This document shows positions 1-8,498 of a stretch of 64,000 bases of DNA, piece after piece. Location: positions 45,722 to 109,721 of the forward strand of contig JAIEQI010000008.1 in assembly GCA_019747875.1 (NCBI GenBank), given 5' to 3'. The DNA comes from Candidatus Obscuribacterales bacterium. GTDB lineage: Bacteria; Cyanobacteriota; Vampirovibrionia; Obscuribacterales; Obscuribacteraceae. The position numbers and the translations under genes were made by a program. Within the stretch, counting starts at the first letter, position 1. Every line of letters begins with the position of its first letter. The notes beneath the pieces are model-generated. The model saw only the letters and a list, made by a program, of their open reading frames with translations. It ran no database searches and was not told the origin of the DNA.

Positions 1-4
1 GACC

Positions 5-1012
5 TCAGCGAACCAGCCGGACAGTCAACGGGGCTATACCGGTTAGAAACTGACTGTAATTGCCACTATACGCCGGTTCGGCTCTTCCCTGAACAACCGG
101 TCGAACTATTACTCCTTTGATGATCGGAACCCCACGCTCTTTTGATATTTGAGTGACTTTCAAAGCCACAAATCCTACTACGCTTCTTGATTGGTTAAAA
201 GCCGCAGCTCCTTCTATGACGGGAAAAATAATGCAGGGGCTTGAAAGTATTTTGGAATATTGTGGGTCATTAAGTATGTAGTTAAAAGCGGATTCACCGT
301 TGCTAAGGTATGTGTTCATACCTACGTTTACTGATGGAATTACCGAACTAGTCGTTAGACCGAGCGCGTCATCGATTGCATCCTTAAAGTAGTTATTGTT
401 TGCATCATCCGTAAATGAAGTAAACGCAGCATTCTTATTGTTGCCTGAACCGAAATACACCTCATACAAGTCTCCCGGTTTATACTGATGCAACGCCTTG
501 GCAATGACTCCGTCTGCAGTCTCAGGGGTTGCGTCAATACTAAGAGCCATTGGAAATGCAATACCGGACGGAATTTGTGTCAGTGAGCCCAGTCCGCTTG
601 CTGTTGCGCTGGCGAAAACAGTCTCGTTCATTCTGCCAAGTAAAGGACTCAAGATGCAATGTATCTTACGACTAGCAGTTACCGTTACGGCTCCGGCTAC
701 CTCTGGCGTAGATTTGGTCACAATTACCTCAACGCTAGTATCAGCTGCATTGTTGGATACAGCGACTCCATCCACTGAGTTTTTTTCGGTCACGGTCCGA
801 GCCTCAAACGTAGCTTGATCGGTAGAGTCGGCATTTAGGTGTGCGGCTCCGGCTAGCGCTCCTGCGTCCACTGCGCACTGGAGTTCATGCTGCGTTGATA
901 CGAAATGCGTTATATCTACCGCAAAGGCAGCCGCGACTACAAGGGTCGCTAGAGCGAAAATTGCGAAAATATAACTGGCTTGTCCGCCAGCCCTTCGGCA
1001 CTCAACTTTCAT
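5..1012 (-). CDS. TadG-like Flp pilus-assembly protein
   Basis: 335-residue envelope protein of the TadE/TadG-like family. An N-terminal hydrophobic segment (about residues 12-33) is followed by the family signature VDITHFVSTQHELQCAVDAG and ALAGAAHLN, the usual 'dependent on Asp/Ala-rich minor pilin' start of Flp-pilus TadG homologs. It lacks the C-terminal von Willebrand A domain of full-length TadG, so it is a short form; the rest looks like an exported beta-rich domain. ATG 1012 has a GGAG ribosome site 10 bases upstream. It starts 5 bases after the stop of the TadE-like gene and is probably co-transcribed with it. The stop TGA is at 5-7, so the gene is complete. In Tad systems such proteins are minor pilins or anchors at the membrane; the assembly ATPase and major pilin are not in this window. 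Family is fairly sure, exact role inferred. Confidence 0.75.
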   Translation of the reverse strand: MKVECRRAGGQASYIFAIFALATLVVAAAFAVDITHFVSTQHELQCAVDAGALAGAAHLNADSTDQATFEARTVTEKNSVDGVAVSNNAADTSVEVIVTKSTPEVAGAVTVTASRKIHCILSPLLGRMNETVFASATASGLGSLTQIPSGIAFPMALSIDATPETADGVIAKALHQYKPGDLYEVYFGSGNNKNAAFTSFTDDANNNYFKDAIDDALGLTTSSVIPSVNVGMNTYLSNGESAFNYILNDPQYSKILSSPCIIFPVIEGAAAFNQSRSVVGFVALKVTQISKERGVPIIKGVIVRPVVQGRAEPAYSGNYSQFLTGIAPLTVRLVR

Positions 1013-1017
1013 CTTAA

Positions 1018-1470
1018 TTACTCCAAAGCATGTGTTACGGTAGCGCTAATAACATAGTTCGCACCCAATGCAAGAGGGTCTGGGTCCGGATATGGTGCAA
1101 GTCCATATTTACCACCGGTGTAAGTTACGGTGACAGAAACGACAGGAGGATTGGAGGATAAATCAAAAGATGCATCGGAAAATTGTTGAGAATCGACAAT
1201 CATTGTGCTGATACGAACCTTGTCGTAGACCATTGCGTTCTGGATACTTCTGTTAGACGCAATGTTTCGATCTAGCCAATAATTGATAGACATTTGTCTA
1301 ACAGCACGGTTTGCGCCGGCAGTAAGCGCCGCCTTAATCAGGTAAGCTTTGGCTACCTCTACTGTCAAATGAATTAAGACAAGGAACAAAGGAATCAAAA
1401 GAGCCATTGCAACACCAGCCTCGGCAATGCCATTTCCGTTTTCCTTCCGGTGTTTCATATTCGATTTCAC
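1018..1470 (-). CDS. TadE-like minor pilin
   Basis: TadE-family protein with the typical short basic N-terminus (KHRKENGNG), Glu-5-like residue (GIAEAGVAM) and one membrane helix (ALLIPLFLVLIHLTVEVAKA), followed by an alpha segment rich in Ala and a beta-rich exported domain. I start at GTG 1470, which has a GGGGGA ribosome site about 5 bases upstream; ATG 1458 (MKHRK) and ATG 1500 are alternatives without a good site. It lies directly upstream of the TadG-like gene. Known role of the family: pseudopilin-like components processed by a prepilin peptidase for Flp pilus assembly. Confidence 0.7.
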   Translation of the reverse strand: MKSNMKHRKENGNGIAEAGVAMALLIPLFLVLIHLTVEVAKAYLIKAALTAGANRAVRQMSINYWLDRNIASNRSIQNAMVYDKVRISTMIVDSQQFSDASFDLSSNPPVVSVTVTYTGGKYGLAPYPDPDPLALGANYVISATVTHALE

Positions 1471-2069
1471 GACATTCCCCCAGAGATCTATCAGGACCAT
1501 TCAAATTCGCTGTAGTGGTTCTATATGTGGTGATCAGCATGGGTTCCAATTAGGAACTCCCATTTGTCCCTACTACACCCGGGTAAGCTATGACACGCGC
1601 CTGCGAAATTTCCTGGATAAGTATCAGAGTTCATCAGCCAATACTTAAGCCCCCAGATTTCTATATTATGTGCGTGCACGAGAAGTGAGGGATTTGAGTG
1701 CAAGGTAGAGAGCAAATCCAATCTATTGCAGGTATCTTGATTGAGATGCTGGATTCGCATGCATTCAAGTTTGTGTACTTCCTGGGAGTTTATTAGGTTG
1801 TTGTCTATCCGTTCAAAGAGTTGAGAAAAATGCATAGTACCCTCGCAGCAGATACCAAGAAAGGAGCACCCATTTGGCTAGTTAGGTCAATCCTAGCTTC
1901 CTTGGGGATTCAGGACATCCCCCGTTAGTGGAATCCGTAAGGCTGAACGAGAATGTGGCATTTAGCTTTCTCAGATAGGTTTAAATCATTCCAAAGGACG
2001 ATACTTCAATTTTAAGTATCTGCCTTGCGAATCTATTCAATCCAGGAGAAAGCTCAGTTAGGTTGGATT
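1471..2069. other. Gap between tadE-like gene and sensor kinase
   Basis: About 600 bases on which I can support no firm gene. A weak minus-strand reading frame lies at 1521-1835. A small hairpin (GGGGAT, 7-base loop, ATCCCC) sits at 1904-1922 without a T-run. The region presumably holds the promoter of the TadE/TadG pair. Confidence 0.4.
1521..1835 (-). CDS. Doubtful small protein
   Basis: A 104-codon frame with a plausible GAGGG ribosome site 5 bases before ATG 1835, oriented like its neighbours. The translation has no signal peptide, membrane helix or motif I recognise, and its composition (many His, Asn, Cys) is unlike the surrounding proteins. It may be chance. Confidence 0.2.
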   Translation of the reverse strand: MHFSQLFERIDNNLINSQEVHKLECMRIQHLNQDTCNRLDLLSTLHSNPSLLVHAHNIEIWGLKYWLMNSDTYPGNFAGACHSLPGCSRDKWEFLIGTHADHHI

Positions 2070-4238
2070 CTATATTGGAAGTCGTATCCTAAAATTGCTG
2101 CCCATGTCTGGGCTTGGTTCTGCCCATACATTTCCACCAAGCTCCGTGATGATTGCCTTGCAAATGGCAAGACTGAGAATTGGTTTTCGGTTGGAATGCT
2201 GAGTTTTTGCGTACCGATCAAACAGGGTTTCAGAGCGGTCGGAACTCAATGTAAGCCCGCTTGCTGTGATTAAGATCTCAACATCGTTTGACCTGTTCTT
2301 AGCGGAAATAGTAATCGAAGAGGGCGAGACCGAGTTTTTGATTGAATAGAATAAGATGTTCTCCAGGACTTTGCAAAATCTGCTTTTGTCCGCGCGAATT
2401 TCAAGATCCGGTTCCACAAACTGGAGGGTGATGCTTGCCTCGTCCGCCGGCATTTGAACGAGGCTGAAAGCTGCTTTTGCCAACCGGGAAAGCCAATGCT
2501 TCTTTCTTTCCATCTCTAGCTTGCCTGCTTCCAGTTTGGTAATTTCAAGCAGGTCGTTAATAACTCGAAGTAGCGCATCGACATTCTCGTGTGCTTTAGT
2601 CGCGGAAATTGATCTCTCCGGGATCAGCTCTCCATAAACTTCCTCGATCAAGAGCTCCAGATATCCACCTACCGAGGAAAGTGGAGTACGGAGATCATGA
2701 CTTACCATTGCTACGAATTCTTGTTTCGTTCTCTCAATTTGTCGGCGTTCAGTTATATCTGCCATGTTGACCAGCAAGCGTTTGCCGTCAACGGTATCTA
2801 ACTCCGTAAATGACATTTCGACGGGGAAAGATGTTTCTGACTTGTGCGTCATTTCGAATTCTAGAATGTTGTTTCTGCTGAGCTCTAACTGGTTAGCAAA
2901 AAAAGATTCTGGAGAGGCTATGTTGGGCTTCTTATGGAATAGATCTAAGAGATTCTGTTTGTTTAGTGATTGTGAGTCGTAACCGAGCATATCGCACAAT
3001 CTGTGGTTGCTGTATTCGATCCTTCCGTCATACGTACAAATCAGAAGTCCAGAAGAAACGTTATCCAGCATGGATCGCAAGTTGCGCTCGCTTTCTTGAA
3101 GCAAGCCCTGGCGTTTCTTTCGCTCAGTGATATCGTGCGCGATACAAACCATATTTTGATCCTCGGGGGACCAGCGTGCAGACCAGAGCATGTGTAAGTC
3201 ATCTCCGCTGCTGTTTCGCATGGACAGCTCGAATTCACCTTGCTGTTTTGAGATTACTTGCGCGAAGGTATTTCTGTAGGAGTCTGTGTCATCCGATCGG
3301 GCTACCGACGTTACGCTCCGTCCAATTAATGCATTTGGATCGTAGCCCCAGAGTCCGACCGCCGCGGGGCTGACGCTGACAAAGCTGAGATCTTTGTTCA
3401 AGCTGCAGATTACATCGTGTGTGTTTTCTATGATCGCTTTTTGTTTGTGAGCAAGTTCTCCAATTTTTATACTCATTTCTCGGAATGATCTATCTAAGAC
3501 TCCGATTTCATCTTTCTGGTCCATTGCAGGTTCAAGCTGTTGACCTCGCGAAAGCAATTCAGTGTTATGGCTAAGAATAAGCAATTTATCGGATATTCCT
3601 TTGACAAAAGCCTGCATCAGCAGAATTGCAAGCACAACGTCAATTAACACGCCGGCTCCGAGCAACACCTCGATGCTGCTTCTCAACTGTTGCCTACTTT
3701 TTGAAATCTCAGCTTGTTTAATTCTCTGCTCGGAGATTAGCGATTCTGCCTCTTCGATGAGTTTTGCTGTAACCGGTGATCTGGCTCCGCAAACGGCAGC
3801 AACTGTAGCGATGGTTTTCATGTCATTGGTCTCAAGGGCTGTGAGACCATCGCCGATTAGATCAACAACTTTTGTCAGTCGCTTTGCTAGCTTTGTTATT
3901 CGCGCTCGATATTCAGGTTGCGTCCGCGAAATTTTTTGGAGCTCTGTCAGCTCGACGCGCAATTTAGCCAGGTCACCTCTGACGTGCTCCGGCTGAATTG
4001 ATTCGAGAATGTCTTTTCCTTTAGAATCGGTTGCAACTGTGTAAACGATTTCTTGGACGGATCTCAGGGCTGCACTTAGTTTTCCTGAAACATTTTTTGA
4101 GTTCGCTTCTTTGATAGCTTCCGCTTGCGACTGTGCTACAAGAAATGCGAGGCTGCCGAGAAGTAGTAGCTCGGCAACAAGGAAAATGCCGACCAAGATT
4201 AATCCACGATGCGCTAATTTCAGGTCTGCGAATCTCAA
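2070..4238 (-). CDS. Membrane PAS sensor histidine kinase with decayed ATPase
   Basis: 722 residues: membrane helix 1 (about 12-36), periplasmic helical domain (37-185), helix 2 (about 190-213), HAMP (214-265), two PAS domains (about 265-375 and 385-495), HisKA (about 505-575) with phospho-acceptor His514 in MVSHDLRTPLS, and a HATPase_c region (about 610-722). The ATPase is degenerate: the second N-box Asn is Tyr (NILFYS for NLLSNA), the G1 box DxGxG reads TASGL, and the G2 box GTGLGL reads KPILSL. It may therefore be phosphorylated in trans rather than phosphorylate itself. The start is TTG 4238 with no clear ribosome site; nothing longer is open upstream. The N-terminus is paralogous to both halves of the double kinase at 18109-21894. 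No response regulator is adjacent. Family certain, catalytic loss inferred from motifs. Confidence 0.9.
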   Translation of the reverse strand: MRFADLKLAHRGLILVGIFLVAELLLLGSLAFLVAQSQAEAIKEANSKNVSGKLSAALRSVQEIVYTVATDSKGKDILESIQPEHVRGDLAKLRVELTELQKISRTQPEYRARITKLAKRLTKVVDLIGDGLTALETNDMKTIATVAAVCGARSPVTAKLIEEAESLISEQRIKQAEISKSRQQLRSSIEVLLGAGVLIDVVLAILLMQAFVKGISDKLLILSHNTELLSRGQQLEPAMDQKDEIGVLDRSFREMSIKIGELAHKQKAIIENTHDVICSLNKDLSFVSVSPAAVGLWGYDPNALIGRSVTSVARSDDTDSYRNTFAQVISKQQGEFELSMRNSSGDDLHMLWSARWSPEDQNMVCIAHDITERKKRQGLLQESERNLRSMLDNVSSGLLICTYDGRIEYSNHRLCDMLGYDSQSLNKQNLLDLFHKKPNIASPESFFANQLELSRNNILEFEMTHKSETSFPVEMSFTELDTVDGKRLLVNMADITERRQIERTKQEFVAMVSHDLRTPLSSVGGYLELLIEEVYGELIPERSISATKAHENVDALLRVINDLLEITKLEAGKLEMERKKHWLSRLAKAAFSLVQMPADEASITLQFVEPDLEIRADKSRFCKVLENILFYSIKNSVSPSSITISAKNRSNDVEILITASGLTLSSDRSETLFDRYAKTQHSNRKPILSLAICKAIITELGGNVWAEPSPDMGSNFRIRLPI

Positions 4239-4390
4239 GGGTTAGCACGTCTTTGGGAACAACTAAATGATATATGAAAGCCGGTCTTGACATTTTTGCA
4301 GTGCGATAATATCTGTTCGATCACTGGAGCGCTTACCGGGAGACCTGCTTTGAGCCTGGCATCGCCAACTGACACGGTTGGTGTTGAGGG

Positions 4391-4416
4391 TTGATCCCCG
4401 GAACGCCGGCACCTTG
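4391..4416. repeat. Degenerate copy of the GCCGGC palindromic repeat
   Basis: GATCCCCGGAACGCCGGCAC followed by CTTGCCGA matches the REP-like unit seen in tandem at 35641-35811 and alone at 63842-63880, with a few mismatches. It lies just before the ribosome site of the gene that starts at 4471. Confidence 0.5.
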
Positions 4417-4470
4417 CCGACATCGGTGTACTATTTGGATATCCGCATGACGCCAATTCTTAGGAGCCAT

Positions 4471-5547
4471 ATGTTCATGCTAAAAATAGGTATTTTTCGA
4501 CTCACTTGTTTTACTATACTTTTGTCTCTTTCGGTTTCGATACCAGTCGTTGCCGAAGATACTTCTACTGGTACAGGAACGACAGTAAAAAGCGATAAGC
4601 TGAAGTCAATGCCTGAAATTCCGGGGCTAAGCGATCCATTTCAAGTCGCGCTCTACAATACATTGAAGATGTCTCTGGAGTCTGATCAAGAGATGATCGC
4701 AATCGATTCCAAGTTATCTGCATATAGAAGCAAGTTCAAGGATCAAAACAAAGCATCTCCGGAGGCTCTAGTTAACTTCAAGGAAGGGACATCCACAGTT
4801 GAGGGGGCTGCTGCGATGCTTGAGCAGAAGCAGCAAGATCTAAAGTCCCTTTGCATGGCGGAGCTTGCTTGGGAGAAGAAGATTGACGAGCGTTTTGTCA
4901 CTGTCGAGAAACTCATTTCGGCTCTTGTAGAAGCAATGAATAACGATACCTATTCAGGAATCGATGAATTTAAATCGGCGTTCGCGCAAATGGCGAATTT
5001 TATCGGAGACCAGAATGCGACGTCTCTTGTTGCCGAACTTGCAGCAATCAGGGCAAAGCTGTCCGCATCTTCTAATGATTTGCAAACGGCAGCAAGTCGA
5101 AAAAACATTTCTTCTTTAGATTTCTCTGACAAGCTTTCGCAATTAGAAACCATGACGCAGCAGTCGGATCCCGTATTGCAAAATCTGCTTGGACAACTCG
5201 ATAAACAAAGTCAGTCAAAGGACACAGGAGCAACCCAGCGTTTCATGTCGGGAGCTTTGGGAATGCTTAGTTACGTTCCTGGTGGAGTTGGCGATGTTGC
5301 CGACTTTGCGCAAATGGCTTACGACTCAGGCAAAGGTGCTGAGGATGCAAAATTACTGCATACAGTGTATTTGTATAAACGCGCGGAGATCAGAAAGCGC
5401 GTAATCTCACAGGCCGTAGCGCAGGCTTTACATAATTATGAGCTGGCTAACCAGACGAACAACGCGTTTCTTTTGAGCTTTGCTAAGTCCCAAATTTCCG
5501 ACCTCGCCGGTCCAAGTGCATTGGAGCAGGTCCTTTTTGTAAAGTGA
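4471..5547 (+). CDS. Exported helical protein of unknown function
   Basis: I start at ATG 4471 because TAGGAG lies 4 bases upstream and because the protein then opens with a classic signal peptide (basic start, hydrophobic stretch RLTCFTILLSLSVSIPVV, cleavage near VAED). A second ATG at 4477 is equally possible; the longer frame from 4378 is unlikely. The mature part (about 330 residues) is mostly charged, predicted alpha-helical/coiled-coil, with a short Gly-rich hydrophobic hairpin near residues 260-290 (GALGMLSYVPGGVGDVADFA). I recognise no family. It ends 19 bases before the CULT-domain gene, so the two are probably one transcript ending at the terminator at 5948. Confidence 0.7.
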   Translation: MFMLKIGIFRLTCFTILLSLSVSIPVVAEDTSTGTGTTVKSDKLKSMPEIPGLSDPFQVALYNTLKMSLESDQEMIAIDSKLSAYRSKFKDQNKASPEALVNFKEGTSTVEGAAAMLEQKQQDLKSLCMAELAWEKKIDERFVTVEKLISALVEAMNNDTYSGIDEFKSAFAQMANFIGDQNATSLVAELAAIRAKLSASSNDLQTAASRKNISSLDFSDKLSQLETMTQQSDPVLQNLLGQLDKQSQSKDTGATQRFMSGALGMLSYVPGGVGDVADFAQMAYDSGKGAEDAKLLHTVYLYKRAEIRKRVISQAVAQALHNYELANQTNNAFLLSFAKSQISDLAGPSALEQVLFVK

Positions 5548-5566
5548 TGAGGCATCAGGTGGAGTG

Positions 5567-5908
5567 ATGAGTAGTTCTACATCAATTGATGTTGAAACAA
5601 CAGATGAGGTAGAGGAACAAAGATCTGTTCGTTGCAGAAATTGCGAGAATGAAGTAACGGATCCCTCCTGGGCAATTGAACCTCACGAACATACCTTTCG
5701 AAACCCAGCTGGTTATTCCTTTCATGTGCTCTGCTACGGTGACGCCCCAGGAACATTTGAAGCCGGTGAGCCAACTTCCGATGCATCATGGTTCGCGGGA
5801 TACCAATGGACTTTCGCGATATGCGCTCAATGTCATAATCACTTGGGCTGGTGGTACACCGGAAAAAATCGTTTTGCTGGACTAATTGCTACGAGGCTGA
5901 TTCGCTAA
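5567..5908 (+). CDS. Free-standing CULT (cereblon-like) domain protein
   Basis: 113 residues, essentially one CULT domain, the fold by which cereblon binds thalidomide. Numbering from ATG 5567 (GGTGGAG upstream): zinc ligands Cys23/Cys26 (CRNC) and Cys86/Cys89 (CAQC); the aromatic cage Trp75, Trp81 and Trp95 in SWFAGYQW and HNHLGWWY. The Trp spacing (6 and 14 residues) equals that of the structurally studied Magnetospirillum protein MsCI4 (W79, W85, W99). The FRNPAGYSFHVLCY strand and the final FAGLIATRLI also fit. Family knowledge: the cage binds uridine and cyclic imides in vitro; the natural ligand in bacteria is unsettled. There is no signal peptide, so it is cytoplasmic, although the upstream partner is exported. 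Identification is strong, function unknown. Confidence 0.85.
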   Translation: MSSSTSIDVETTDEVEEQRSVRCRNCENEVTDPSWAIEPHEHTFRNPAGYSFHVLCYGDAPGTFEAGEPTSDASWFAGYQWTFAICAQCHNHLGWWYTGKNRFAGLIATRLIR

Positions 5909-5947
5909 TGGGTAAGTTCGCAAAAAATGTGTTCGCACTTGCAGGAT

Positions 5948-6003
5948 AGAGGTAGAAACTGGATCTTTAATAACTGATCCAGTTTCTACCTCTTGTTCTT
6001 TTA
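5948..6003. terminator. Strong bidirectional hairpin terminator
   Basis: Perfect 18-base-pair stem (5948-5965 with 5976-5993), 10-base loop, then TGTTCTTTTAT. It separates the CULT gene (+) from the convergent gene at 6010-6744 (-) and can serve both. Confidence 0.85.
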
Positions 6004-6009
6004 TCTGTG

Positions 6010-6744
6010 CTATCTAACTTTTAGATTCGGTAGCCAATCTTTAAGAGGCGGAACTTTATGTGTAGGTTTTAGTACAGGCCAAGCGTTCGGATCTCTGCGT
6101 CCGAATGCTACGCCTTGGTTTCCGCGGTTGGTGGACAAAATACCCTGTTCGTCGAAGCTTACTCTGGAGCCATCGCCAAATTTGACGGTCGTTACCCCAT
6201 CTTTGGTTTCGACAGATCTTACATCGCCTTCAATTTTGTGTGTGCCATCTCTGTTAACACTAACGGTATCACCGTTCGGAGTTGTGAGAGTTTCGCCTCT
6301 CGTATCACGCTTAATGATATCGCCCGTGCTAAGTTCTTCAAAAGCCGGCGTACCACCTTTCTTGTCAGCACCTTCTTTGTCAAGTTTCTCCGCTGGCAGC
6401 TTATCCGTTTTTTCAGCTATGCCGGGTTTCTCCTGGTCGGCCGGCGTCTTGTCCATTCGTTCGCCCTGTCCCATTCCTTCCTTTCCGCTACTGGTGGACT
6501 TTTTTTCCATACTTTCGGAATTGCTGCCATTGTTATTCTCGGCAGGTATCTTATCCATCTTTTCTTGGGGATTAGGCTTGTTATCTGAATCAAAGTTCGG
6601 TTTACTGCCACCGCCTGCTGCGGACTCTCGGAAGTCCTGACGGAATTTTTCTGTAGCATTACTTTCAGCTTCAGCAGCTGAAGATGCTGATGATTCAATG
6701 TTCTTTGTTTCCTTGGTGTTTTCTGATTCGCTACCGTCTGCCAT
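6010..6744 (-). CDS. Hydrophilic low-complexity protein with beta-repeat C-terminus
   Basis: 244 residues with no signal peptide or membrane segment. The first 140 residues are disordered-looking and rich in Ser, Glu, Lys, Asn and Pro. The C-terminal 100 residues carry short Gly/Asp turns between beta-like strands (TPNGDTVSVNRDG, VKFGDGSRVSFDEQG), reminiscent of RHS/YD-type hairpin repeats. A similar C-terminal style occurs in the protein at 43703-44209. ATG 6744 has GGGAG about 9 bases upstream. I do not recognise a family. Confidence 0.6.
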   Translation of the reverse strand: MADGSESENTKETKNIESSASSAAEAESNATEKFRQDFRESAAGGGSKPNFDSDNKPNPQEKMDKIPAENNNGSNSESMEKKSTSSGKEGMGQGERMDKTPADQEKPGIAEKTDKLPAEKLDKEGADKKGGTPAFEELSTGDIIKRDTRGETLTTPNGDTVSVNRDGTHKIEGDVRSVETKDGVTTVKFGDGSRVSFDEQGILSTNRGNQGVAFGRRDPNAWPVLKPTHKVPPLKDWLPNLKVR

Positions 6745-7062
6745 AGTTTGACGCTCCCTGAATTGGCGTTAGTAAATGACGCTCCAACAGGAGTACATTC
6801 TCCCGGTGGACTTCAAGCAGATGCAAATGCGTTGCTCGAATGCAATAATCATTACTGACCATGCGGGAAACCGTTATGTGTGAGAATGTCTAAAAGGCTG
6901 TCGCAATTGCCTAAAGCAAAATGCACCATTGTGTGGTGAAATCTCCCGAAATTCTCCCTGGAGTTTCGTTCTGGGATTCACTGGAACGCTCACGCGTTCG
7001 AATCGCCCAGCTTAGTTTTTGGTATCAGCTTTAATTGTTGTTCTAGATTCGAGTAATTTAGC
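6745..7062. other. Intergenic region with hairpin and T-run
   Basis: About 320 bases between two minus-strand genes. It contains a long imperfect hairpin: CTGGG (6971) pairs with CCCAG (7010), and an inner perfect GAACGC-TCAC-GCGTTC stem lies at 6984-6999. It is followed on the plus strand by TTTTT at 7016-7020, so it looks like a terminator for plus-strand transcription although neither flanking gene is on that strand. Confidence 0.45.
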
Positions 7063-8481
7063 TTATAGTTCTTGCCAGGAGATTACTCTATAACCATCGT
7101 TGGGATTGATTGAGCACGTCGGCACGGCTTGTGTAGTGACTGGGTATGTCAGACCAGAGTTTGGATCACTCAACATTTTATCGTAGAAGAACTCTGCGCC
7201 ATTATCCAAGACGACGGCTTTAGCTAATACCGCACCATACATTTTGCCGCCATTATCGAAGTGGACGAGGGCATTTGGTGCGTAGACTACGCCGGTGAAC
7301 TGCTTGCCATTATCCAGGTGAACATCTTCAGAGCCTGAATACCAAATGCGCAAATCGGATGGTTTACCACTTGAGACATTAATAGTTCCTTTGAAGTCAA
7401 CTTTGGCACTGGCTCCTTCAACAAAAATATCCACGGGTCCTGAACTAATGGTTATATTCTGAGATGCTAGCGTAGTTACCTTATACATTCCCTTTGTGAC
7501 GTTTCCGCTGGATGGCAGATTGGCAGCGCCGGCATGTGGAGGTATGGTTATTTTTGGAATTGGAGTTGAAGCGAAGTTCTGGCGAAGTGGTTCCTGCTCG
7601 CCTTTGTTATTCAATACATTTATCTTGCCAGATCCTCCTCCGGTGCCGATCACTGCGTTCGGAGCGGTGCCGCTGGCCGTTAGAGTTTCGTAAACCTTTG
7701 CACTCTTTCCTGTGATGTTGCCACTGCCTGCCGCTCCAAATGTTTGTACTTTGCCGCCGATGTTTGAATTTCCTAAATCGATGCTGCCATTCGCGGCAAC
7801 GTCACCGCCTACTGTCTCTTTGCTTGTTTGTGGATTTCCACCTTTTGAGGAATCATATCCATATGTTTTTATCGGTGTGCTTGGAGTATTTCCGGTCACG
7901 TTCGTGTAAGAAGCCAGCGCATACTGGAAGATGGGTACTTGTTGAGTTGTTTGCCCGCCGTTTGGATTGCTTGTCACAACGGGCATTAATACCACTCGGA
8001 TCGATTTTGTAAAACCAGTCGCCATGGTTGAGTCAACGCGCAATACACGCCATGGCGTTGGCGATGCTCCTAATTGATAAGGTCCTGCTGGGACCGAGGT
8101 TGTAGCAGGCAGCGTGCTGTCTAGGGCGTCCCAGTAACAAGATGCAGTTTTGGGACAATTGACCGCACTGACAGTCACCATGCAGTTATTTACACCAGCT
8201 GGCAGTAAGTTACTTGGCATATAGACAGTCCTGGAAAAATTTCCATTTTGAACGTCAATAGTTGAACGAGTTCCAGCGTTGGCAAATTGGTCAACGGCCC
8301 AGTCTACGGTGCTCTCTGCCGCTGTTCGGGCAATGCTTGCCGTTCTTGCTATTGTCGTTCTTTGGTAGGAAGGTAGAACTGAGCCAAACATTGCGGTTAA
8401 AAGCAAACCACAAAGTAAGCATAGAATTAGCATAGTAACGACAGCTGAGCCGGTCGGGTTTCTCGTAGAGATCTGTGACAT
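7063..8481 (-). CDS. PilX-like type IV pilus assembly protein
   Basis: 472 residues. A basic N-terminus and single hydrophobic helix (about 10-34), followed by AESTVDWAVDQF, match the PilX class of minor pilin-associated proteins, which sit in the inner membrane with the bulk outside. The C-terminal half (about 310-440) has repeated short beta strands (KVDFKGTINVSSG, VHLDNGKQFTGVVYAPNALV, VHFDNGGKMYGAVLAKAVVL) that look like a right-handed beta-helix, as in PilX-family DUF proteins of Gram-negative pilus clusters. ATG 8481 is preceded by GGAGG. Third gene of the minus-strand order pilV-pilW-pilX, 17 bases after the pilW-like stop. The class I prepilin glycine is not obvious, which is normal for PilX-like proteins. 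Confidence 0.75.
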   Translation of the reverse strand: MSQISTRNPTGSAVVTMLILCLLCGLLLTAMFGSVLPSYQRTTIARTASIARTAAESTVDWAVDQFANAGTRSTIDVQNGNFSRTVYMPSNLLPAGVNNCMVTVSAVNCPKTASCYWDALDSTLPATTSVPAGPYQLGASPTPWRVLRVDSTMATGFTKSIRVVLMPVVTSNPNGGQTTQQVPIFQYALASYTNVTGNTPSTPIKTYGYDSSKGGNPQTSKETVGGDVAANGSIDLGNSNIGGKVQTFGAAGSGNITGKSAKVYETLTASGTAPNAVIGTGGGSGKINVLNNKGEQEPLRQNFASTPIPKITIPPHAGAANLPSSGNVTKGMYKVTTLASQNITISSGPVDIFVEGASAKVDFKGTINVSSGKPSDLRIWYSGSEDVHLDNGKQFTGVVYAPNALVHFDNGGKMYGAVLAKAVVLDNGAEFFYDKMLSDPNSGLTYPVTTQAVPTCSINPNDGYRVISWQEL

Positions 8482-8498
8482 AGATTTTCCTCCAGTAC

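Noticed and set aside
6990..7010. T-arm-like sequence GCGTTCGAATCGC suggesting a tRNA fragment
   Set aside because: Only three stem pairs flank the loop and no acceptor or anticodon arm is present; it belongs to the larger hairpin.
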